From Rodentolepis nana (Eukaryota; Platyhelminthes; Cestoda; Cyclophyllidea; Hymenolepididae), in NCBI GenBank assembly GCA_900617975.1, contig UZAE01014406.1, positions 1 to 14,615 of the forward strand: a stretch of DNA of 14,615 nt, written 5' to 3'. Shown in pieces: positions 8,975 to 14,615 of the stretch; the first letter of the stretch is position 1, and each line of letters begins with the position of its first letter. The notes under the pieces were generated by a model. That model worked only from the letters and a program-made list of their open reading frames with translations. It searched no databases and was not told the origin of the DNA. The position numbers and the translations under genes were made by a program.

Positions 8975-8980
8975 ACTTTT

Positions 8981-9138
8981 GTAGAGTTTACGCATTTTTT
9001 TACCAGTTAGTTAGTTAACCTAAGTCGAGATTAGCTAGTAATTCAAATAGGGATAAAATGGAGGGGTGTGCGATAGACTTACCTCCACGCGATGCACCCT
9101 GGGCAGCGTATACTCATGCGGAAAAAAAGTCAATTAAC
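8981..9138. repeat. Left arm of a 158-bp inverted repeat (right arm 9930-10087)
   Basis: This arm is the reverse complement of 9930-10087 with 5 differences in 158 positions. The outer 82 bases (8981-9062), which are not SINE-derived, are identical. All 5 differences fall in the SINE-head part. The 791-bp centre holds SINE D2's remainder, SINE E and the head array. Confidence 0.9.
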
Positions 9139-9210
9139 CAGCAGTTGACTTCTGGCTCCAAACTATCATAACCCCATTGTATGTCATATTCGACTACTTC
9201 CACAATACTC
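9063..9210 (+). mobile_element. SINE copy D2, 3'-truncated
   Basis: It has the full head and the first half of the body (to CACAATACTC), then stops where unrelated sequence begins. It shares the GCGATGCACC head variant with copy E and array unit 9930-10005. Loss of the 3' rather than the 5' end is unusual for a retroposed copy and suggests later rearrangement. Confidence 0.75.
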
Positions 9211-9250
9211 GTTGGCACTTACGAAGCATATCGCTTTAATCACAGTCCAT

Positions 9251-9585
9251 TTTATCTATTAATTTATCTATTTCAAATGGCAGGCGTTTTAATAGCTATC
9301 ATTAACCACTTAGCTGACTTCGGGCTTCACAGAGGGAAGGTTCATCAAAGTAGCAGAAAGTCGAGGGGTGGGGAAGAGAAGAGCGATTCACAGATGTAAA
9401 AGAGGCAGACAGACACAAAGGTAGGGAAAAAGGTAAGATGAGTACTGTGTAGGGGTCGAATATGACAACTAGTCGGGCCATGGCATTTTGAAGTGAGAAG
9501 CCAACTGCGGGTTAATAGACTTTTTTGCCGTATGAGTATACGTTGCCCAGGGTGCATCGCATGGAGGTAAGTCTATCGCACACCC
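9251..9585 (-). mobile_element. SINE-like retroposon, copy E
   Basis: On the minus strand it runs from the head at 9585 to a degenerate tail (AAATAGATAAATTAATAGATAAA) at 9251. The body matches copies A and B closely. No target duplication is evident. The array of head fragments starts ten bases beyond its head. Confidence 0.8.
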
Positions 9586-9594
9586 ATCTCACTA

Positions 9595-10005
9595 GTTAAT
9601 AGACTTTTTTGCCGTATGAGTATACGTTGCCCAGCGGTTTATAGACTTTTTGCCGTATGAGGTCACGTTTCCAAGCCATTTAATAGACTTTTTTGCCGTA
9701 TGAGTATACATTGCCCAGGGCGTACCACGTGGAGGTAAGTCTATCGCACACCCCACATTGCTATTTCGCACAACGTGGAGGTAAGTCTATCGCACACCCC
9801 ATTCATTAAATATATCACGGAGGTAAGTCTATCGCACACCCCGTATTTTAGACTTTTTTGTCGCATGAGTATACGTTGCCCAGGGTGTTAGACTTTTTTG
9901 CCGTATGAGTATACGTTCCCCAGGGTGCAGTTAATAGACTTTTTTGCCGTATGAGTATACGTTGCCCAGGGTGCATCGCATGGAGGTAAGTCTATCGCAC
10001 ACCCC
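9595..10005 (-). repeat. Array of SINE-head full and half units
   Basis: In plus coordinates the units are: L half 9595-9634, L half 9638-9672, full LR 9680-9754, R half 9771-9800, R half 9816-9842, L half 9848-9887, L half 9888-9929, full LR 9930-10005. L begins TTAATAGACTTTTTTGCCG and ends near CCCAGGGTG. R begins near CACGTGGAGG and ends CTATCGCACACCCC. Spacers are 0-17 bases and mutually unrelated. All lie in one orientation, the same as copy E, and no SINE body is present in any of them. Confidence 0.85.
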
Positions 10006-10087
10006 TCCATTTTATCCCTATTTGAATTACTAGCTAATCTCGACTTAGGTTAACTAACTAACTGGTAAAAAAATGCGTAAACTCTAC
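9930..10087. repeat. Right arm of the 158-bp inverted repeat
   Basis: It contains the last full head unit of the array (9930-10005) followed by the 82-base unique segment in inverted orientation relative to 8981-9062. Confidence 0.9.
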
Positions 10088-10630
10088 ATCAGGTAATTAA
10101 GGAACCATGGCTTTAGCAATCCGAGCTACATAGTTAGAGACTTTTTACTGCGGTATTCCTGTTGCTTTCATCCGCTGTTGACAACAAAGACATTTATGCA
10201 TCAATCAAGACCTCATTTATAAATCATAAAAAAATGCTGACTTTTGTTAAGAAAACAACATTTACAACGGTTGATAAAGTGAGTACTATCCATATCTCTG
10301 AGGCCTGAGACCGTTAACCACTCATCTGGCTATCAACATAACTAATTATACTAGTTAATGGACTTCTCAAAGCTGATTTTTAAGGGGCTTGTTAATCTAA
10401 AAGACTTCAAATAAAATTAGTTTTACATCAGATTGTTTGTGTGAAATTAGTACCAGTCACTGAATTTCGCCCCCCCCCCTCCCCCCTCCTCCTCGCCCTC
10501 TTTGACAATGGCTCAAACGGGTCATGCCGATTGGCCACTTTCACTTGCCTATGATTCAATGTGACTCAGCTAAACCGCACTTTCTCTCTTCTATAAGTTG
10601 TTAATGGAAAGCAAATTACTCAAATTGCTT
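10088..10630. other. No gene seen; contains a C-rich tract
   Basis: This is ordinary AT-rich sequence with a pyrimidine tract at 10470-10500 (C10, TC6, then TCC repeats) that could form a G-quadruplex on the minus strand. No frame or repeat is supported. Confidence 0.5.
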
Positions 10631-11006
10631 CAGACGTGTAGGAACACATCTTTAGCATGACAAATACAGAGTCCTCACGACCAATCAACGAGCAAAGTCA
10701 TTACGAGGTCATCATGTCAGAAAGTGTATACAAGGCCTAAGCTCCAAGTCGCTGCACGACCGTGCTGTACCACGCTGTGCCAATTAATCGACGTGTCAAA
10801 TAATTACCGCGCCGAATACACATCGTGGTATGGCACGTCAGCACGCCATACCAAACAAACGTTTTCCACGTCATACATCTATTTTCTCTTTAGCTTTGTG
10901 GTAGCTTAGCCAATTTAGGGAGCCTTTTCAAACATAGTGGAGAATCTGTTATTGAGAGTACTGAGTATAGTCAAGCCTAGTTAATGTAGCAGTCCGCCGC
11001 AGAGTT
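10631..11006 (+). repeat. Dispersed repeat family 2, copy 2
   Basis: It is colinear with 102-675 as described for copy 1. Between GACGTGTC (10790) and CCTTTTCAAACATA (about 10922) this copy is about 110 bases longer, and the extra stretch holds a 9-bp-stem palindrome. It ends near GCAGTCCGCCGCAGAG, matching GCAATCCGCTGCAAAG of copy 1. Confidence 0.6.
10826..10853. repeat. Perfect inverted repeat with 9-bp arms
   Basis: TGGTATGGC at 10826-10834 pairs with GCCATACCA at 10845-10853 around a 10-base loop containing ACGTCA. It lies in the stretch absent from family 2 copy 1 and may be the core of a small insertion. Confidence 0.6.
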
Positions 11007-11041
11007 TAGAACAAATAAAATTAGGGGAACAACATTGGCGG

Positions 11042-11364
11042 TGTGCGATAGACTTACCTCCACGTGGTCCACCCTGGGCACCGTATATTCATATGGCAAA
11101 AAAGTCAATTGACTGGCAGTTGACTTCTCACTTCAAACTACCATCACCTCACTCGATGCCATATTCGAATATATATCACAGTACTCATCTCATCTTTTTT
11201 CTACCTTTGTGTCTGTCTGTCTCTTTTACATCTTTGATACACTCTTCTGTCCCCCCCTGTCGACTTTTTCAATTTGATATTCCTTCCCTCTGTGAAGCCT
11301 GAAGTCAACTAAAGGGCTAATGATAACCATCCAGACGCCTGCCATTCGATATAAATAAATAAAT
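11042..11364 (+). mobile_element. SINE-like retroposon, copy F
   Basis: It is full length with head, pyrimidine-rich body and GATATAAATAAATAAAT tail. Flanking ACATTGGCGG at 11032-11041 and 11365-11374 is a perfect 10-bp target duplication, although the last GG could belong to the element. Head changes (GTGGTCCACC, CCGTATATTCATATGG) keep the small hairpin through a G-U type pair. Confidence 0.85.
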
Positions 11365-11663
11365 ACATTGGCGGATACCCTACCGTATGAACTGCATGTC
11401 TCACTGCCACAATAGGGAAAAATTTGAATGATAATAAAAGCAAACAAGGAATTTTTGAGTCAGTTTAGATGATTTCGAAGTGCTAACTTTTCAAACTTGT
11501 CTCGAATGCTGTTTACCCAAAAATTTGAAGTGAGTGCAACTCAGTTCGCTAACCGAACACCTCTTACCCTTGAAAGCGTGCGTCCAGAAATTCAACTAAT
11601 TAAACTGCACTGAAGTAGTTTTATTAATAAACAGTTCTATTGGTTAGTGTAAATAACCATTCA
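11077..11663. repeat. 587-bp segment repeated exactly at 13031-13617
   Basis: Every base I compared is identical at a constant offset of 1954, from GGCACCGTAT to AACCATTCA. One copy ends at an N (11664) and the other begins after an N (13030). This is the signature of two overlapping contigs that were not merged. Confidence 0.85.
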
Positions 11664-11664
11664 N
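11664..11664. other. Single-N assembly join
   Basis: The N follows the end of the exact 587-bp repeat and precedes CCCCCC. It is likely a contig boundary rather than a single unknown base. Confidence 0.8.
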
Positions 11665-12387
11665 CCCCCCAACTTCCTGTTTGTCCCATCTCAGATTTTA
11701 GTTATGACATTAGCTAGTCAAATTTAATGTCTATTATGAATTCGGGGTTTATGTTACTCCCAAATGATGATGGTTAACCTTTCGAAAGATTTGCAGCTTA
11801 AACCCCCTCCTATGTGTCCGTTCAGAGCATCATTGGCCAGCGTCCTCTCACGCACTCTGACATAAAAGTAGAAGCATAAACAAACAAAGGGACTTTTCCA
11901 ATAATGTGATGCACTTCAGCTAAGATGAAAGCGGCAAATACCTATTTAAGCTATAATTATCGCCTTAATGGTACATACATTTACAGAGCCGTCCGTTTTC
12001 TCTAAAGTGGTGTACAATAATCTTGCCATTGTTTCATCCACAAAATCACCTTTTTTAACATCATTTCAGTGAAATGTCTTCGGCCATACTGTTCATTTAG
12101 ATGCCTTTCTAATCAAAAGCATTTATGAGGTGAGAAGCCTTTGGCTGTGAAGGTATTGCCAATGAAGTCGAAAGTCTCGAGCTCCACCCCCATGGGGAGG
12201 GGGGGGGAGGGTAATGACACGCCAAACTGATCAATCCTGACTTGTAATTTCGATTTCAACTTTTCACAAGAGAGGCACTAAGCTAAATGGGCTTGTAATT
12301 AAAATGCCAATTGGGATGAAGCAATGCATTTGATATCGATTTGCGTCCATTATGTATTTTCGTGCGTTCCTCTTCAAAATCTTCCAG
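11665..12387. other. Interposed segment, no gene seen
   Basis: This is the start of the sequence lying between the two N bases. It includes a CCCCATGGGG palindrome at 12188-12197 followed by a G run. Short open stretches occur, but none has support. Its placement in this locus is doubtful. Confidence 0.4.
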
Positions 12388-12553
12388 TTTTAGTCTTAAA
12401 TTTTATAAAAAATTATCTAACTCACCGTTGCCATGCTATGGCTGGAAGGTGCTTACTAACAAGTTAGACTATCTCGCATTTTCAAGAATTGAACCAAAGA
12501 ACGTCATAGACTATCTAAGTATCGTACAGTCTGAATGCAAAAGCCCAATTTAG
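12388..12553 (+). CDS. Possible terminal exon with weak death-domain-like sequence
   Basis: An acceptor-like CTTCCAG ends at 12387 and the following frame is open to TAG at 12551-12553. It reads SLKFYKKLSNSPLPCYGWKV, then LTNKLDYLAFSRIEPKN and DYLSIVQSE. The W-[KR]-x-L-x-x-KL pattern and the later aliphatic helix resemble a death domain of the netrin-receptor type, but only half a domain is present and the match is slight. It lies in the doubtful interposed segment. It could be a chance open frame. Confidence 0.25.
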
Positions 12554-12692
12554 TCTCTCATTGATTGCTGAACCTTGTTCCCAATACTCTTTGATCACTG
12601 CCCTTCTCCTTCATTGGTATTTTTTATTCGCCAATTTCAGTTACTTCCACTAATAAAAATTGAACTTTTCTCCACACAATTATAGTGGTAAT

Positions 12693-13022
12693 ATTTATTT
12701 ATTTATTTATATCAAATGGAAGGCGTTTTGATGATTATCATTAGCCCTTTAGTTGACTTCAGGCTTCACAGAGGGGAAGGAATATCAAATTGAAAAAGTC
12801 GACAGGGGGGGACAGAAGAGTGTATCAAAGATGTAAAAGAGACAGACAGACACAAAGGTAGAAAAAAGATGAGATGAGTACTGTGATATATATTCGAATA
12901 TGGCATCGAGTGAGGTGATGGTAGTTTGAAGTGAGAAGTCAACTGCCAGTCAATTGACTTTTTTGCCATATGAATATACGGTGCCCAGGGTGGACCACGT
13001 GGAGGTAAGTCTATCGCACACC
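12693..13022 (-). mobile_element. SINE copy G, nearly identical to F and cut off at an N
   Basis: On the minus strand the head, its flank CATTGGCGG and most of the body are the same as in copy F, diverging only in the last 50 or so bases (GATAATCATCAAAACGCCTT). Independent insertions would not share the same flank. The piece is therefore probably assembled partly from copy F reads and joined in inverted orientation to another copy. Confidence 0.65.
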
Positions 13023-13029
13023 GCCAATG

Positions 13030-13030
13030 N
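13030..13030. other. Single-N assembly join
   Basis: It separates copy G (minus) from a headless duplicate of copy F (plus), creating an artificial-looking head-to-head palindrome. Confidence 0.8.
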
Positions 13031-13318
13031 GGCACCGTATATTCATATGGCAAAAAAGTCAATTGACTGGCAGTTGACTTCTCACTTCAAACTACCATCA
13101 CCTCACTCGATGCCATATTCGAATATATATCACAGTACTCATCTCATCTTTTTTCTACCTTTGTGTCTGTCTGTCTCTTTTACATCTTTGATACACTCTT
13201 CTGTCCCCCCCTGTCGACTTTTTCAATTTGATATTCCTTCCCTCTGTGAAGCCTGAAGTCAACTAAAGGGCTAATGATAACCATCCAGACGCCTGCCATT
13301 CGATATAAATAAATAAAT
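13031..13318 (+). mobile_element. Duplicate of SINE F lacking its first 35 bases (probable assembly duplicate)
   Basis: It is identical to 11077-11364. Its loss of the head coincides exactly with the N, so it is unlikely to be a natural truncation. Confidence 0.8.
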
Positions 13319-13436
13319 ACATTGGCGGATACCCTACCGTATGAACTGCATGTCTCACTGCCACAATAGGGAAAAATTTGAATGATAATAAAAGCAAACA
13401 AGGAATTTTTGAGTCAGTTTAGATGATTTCGAAGTG

Positions 13437-13869
13437 CTAACTTTTCAAACTTGTCTCGAATGCTGTTTACCCAAAAATTTGAAGTGAGTGCAACTCAGTT
13501 CGCTAACCGAACACCTCTTACCCTTGAAAGCGTGCGTCCAGAAATTCAACTAATTAAACTGCACTGAAGTAGTTTTATTAATAAACAGTTCTATTGGTTA
13601 GTGTAAATAACCATTCAAGACGTTCTCCAATTAAATTATTAATTCTCTGTTTTTTTAAAGCGAAACAAATTGAAGTGTTTTAAGTTGTTAATAAAAACAA
13701 TAAGAATGATAATGGAAAGGAATAGAGATTACAATCTTTTTACCTAAGTAAAAAGGACTTACAGTATCTGAAGTATTCAAGGGTTTTGCCGAACAAACTG
13801 AATCCGGTTCATTTGTTGAGGATGCTATTGCCTATTAAAACAGGAAAGTACATTTTTAGCAAACTTAGG
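13437..13869. repeat. Tandem duplication, unit 1 (433 bp)
   Basis: It starts CTAACTTTTCAAACTTGTCTC and ends GCAAACTTAGG, and is repeated from 13870. Relative to unit 2 it has about 40 additional bases near 13485-13530. It contains the 69-nt exon candidate at 13763-13831. Confidence 0.9.
13763..13831 (-). CDS. 69-nt phase-0 exon candidate, copy 1
   Basis: On the minus strand a pyrimidine-rich acceptor (CTTTCCTGTTTTAATAG) precedes 23 open codons and is followed by GTAAGTCC, a strong donor. The peptide begins AIASSTNEPDSVC and ends AKPLNTSDT. It is Ser/Thr/Pro-rich with no domain, as in a linker. Its length is a multiple of three, so it can be skipped or repeated without breaking the frame. A paralogous exon lies at 14491-14559. 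It may belong to the same minus-strand gene as the exons at 7709 and 6094, since all are phase 0 and in one orientation, but the link is unproved. Confidence 0.55.
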
Positions 13870-13986
13870 CTAACTTTTCAAACTTGTCTCAAATGCTGTT
13901 TACCTAAAAAATTTTTAAAGCGTGTCCTGAAATTCAACTAATTAAACTGCACTGAAGTAGTTGTATTAATAAACAGTTCCAATGGT

Positions 13987-14314
13987 GGGGTGTGCGATAG
14001 ACTTACCTCCACGTGGTGCACCCTGGACAACGTATTCTCATACGGCCAAAAAGTCTATCAAACGGCAGTTGACTTCTGACTTCAAACTACTATGACCCGA
14101 CTGTTTGTCATATTCGACCCCTCCCAAAGTACTTATCTTACCTTTTCTCTGCCCTTGTGTCTGTCTGTCCCTTTTACATATGTGAATCACTCCTCTGTTC
14201 CCCCTCCCCACTTTTTGTCACTTTGATGCTCCTCCTCCTCTCTATGAAGCCCGAAGTGAGCTACAGGGCTAATGATAACTATCAAAACGCCTGCCATTTG
14301 ATATAAATAAATAA
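13987..14314 (+). mobile_element. SINE-like retroposon, copy H
   Basis: It is full length from GGGGTGTGCGATAGACTT to GATATAAATAAATAA. The flanks AGTTCCAATGGT (13975-13986) and AGTTCTAATAGT (14315-14326) form a 12-bp target duplication with two differences. The site is unoccupied in unit 1, so insertion followed the tandem duplication. Confidence 0.85.
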
Positions 14315-14490
14315 AGTTCTAATAGTTATTGTAAATAATCATTCAGGACGTTCTCCAATTAAATTATTAATTCTCTGTTTTCTTTATAGTAAAACAAATT
14401 TAAGTGTTTTAAGTTGTTAATAAAAACTATAAGAATGATAATGGAAAGGAATAGAGATTACAATCTTTTTACCTAGGTAAAAGGACTTAC

Positions 14491-14559
14491 AGAATCCGAA
14501 TTGTTCAACGGTTTTGCCAGACAAACAAGATCAGGTTCTTTTGTCGATGATGCTATTGC
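14491..14559 (-). CDS. 69-nt phase-0 exon candidate, copy 2
   Basis: It has the same architecture as copy 1: acceptor CTTTCCTCTTTTAATAG, 23 open codons and donor GTAAGTCC. The peptide begins AIASSTKEPDLVC and ends AKPLNNSDS. Against copy 1 there are 14 nucleotide differences, no indel and no stop, giving 5 amino-acid replacements (N/K, S/L, S/L, T/N, T/S). Frame and splice signals are kept although the exon is the most diverged part of the duplication. Confidence 0.55.
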
Positions 14560-14615
14560 CTATTAAAAGAGGAAAGCACATTTTTAGCAAACTTAGGGAA
14601 ACGTTTGACGATTAC

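Larger units (their letters stand above)
13870..14597. repeat. Tandem duplication, unit 2, with SINE H nested inside
   Basis: It matches unit 1 over about 388 bases once SINE H and one target duplication are removed. Non-exon parts differ by roughly 3-7%. The sequence after 14597 (GAAACGTTTGAC) faintly resembles the start of another unit. Confidence 0.9.

Noticed and set aside
9224..9256. 33-nt minus-strand open segment with GTAAGT donor beside SINE E's tail
   Set aside because: It is very short, its acceptor lies in a degenerate SINE tail and it has no paralogue. Chance is likely.
9680..9754. Spliced-leader RNA gene, because of the conserved GGAG|GTAAGT
   Set aside because: The sequence ends about 15 bases after the donor, with no Sm site and no match to known leader ends.
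9595..10005. CRISPR-like array
   Set aside because: Repeats are irregular, spacers are short and variable, and the units are fragments of a eukaryotic SINE.
10724..10909. 61-codon plus-strand frame
   Set aside because: It begins at a GTG, lies inside family 2 repeat sequence and shows no recognisable features.

Overview
This looks like a eukaryotic, animal (invertebrate) nuclear scaffold fragment. It is AT-rich, with one multi-exon gene whose introns are only 60-71 bp, widely spaced exons of a second gene, a dense family of short retroposed repeats, and two single-N assembly joins. Short introns plus a possible trans-splice acceptor would suit a flatworm or similar invertebrate, but nothing here settles the species.

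Layout. 1-675: a dispersed repeat (family 2) split by a SINE-like element (A, minus) with a perfect 11-bp target-site duplication. 676-1392: AT-rich upstream region. 1393-2936: a four-exon plus-strand gene that splices to a clean 447-residue frame. It has an N-terminal globular region, a short coiled coil, two 58-residue K/P/A/T repeats and basic nuclear-type tails. 2937-6093: mostly empty, with a G-tract, a 19-bp palindrome and a TTAA-flanked piggyBac-type MITE candidate. 6094-6402: a minus-strand terminal exon, open for 102 codons, whose end resembles the UBA-like tail of ACK/TNK tyrosine kinases. 7709-7792: another minus-strand exon candidate, separated from it by an intron region holding SINE copies B and C.

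8953-10087: a repeat complex made of a 158-bp inverted repeat, a truncated and a near-full SINE, and an array of SINE-head half units. 10088-11031: low-information sequence and the second family 2 copy. 11042-13318: SINE F, an N, an interposed segment (11665-13029), a second N, then an exact 587-bp repeat of the F region. This is best read as unmerged overlapping contigs. 13437-14597: a tandem duplication of about 433 bp. Each unit carries a minus-strand 69-nt, phase-0 exon candidate with strong splice sites, and SINE H is nested in the second unit.

The most interesting signals are three. The duplicated 69-nt exons differ at about 20% of sites while the surrounding intron differs at only about 3-7%. 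The SINE head has a foldable design and has been broken and re-copied as half units. The antisense strand of the SINE supplies both a splice acceptor and a perfect AG|GTAAGT donor inside a probable minus-strand gene. No function is claimed where I could not recognise one.
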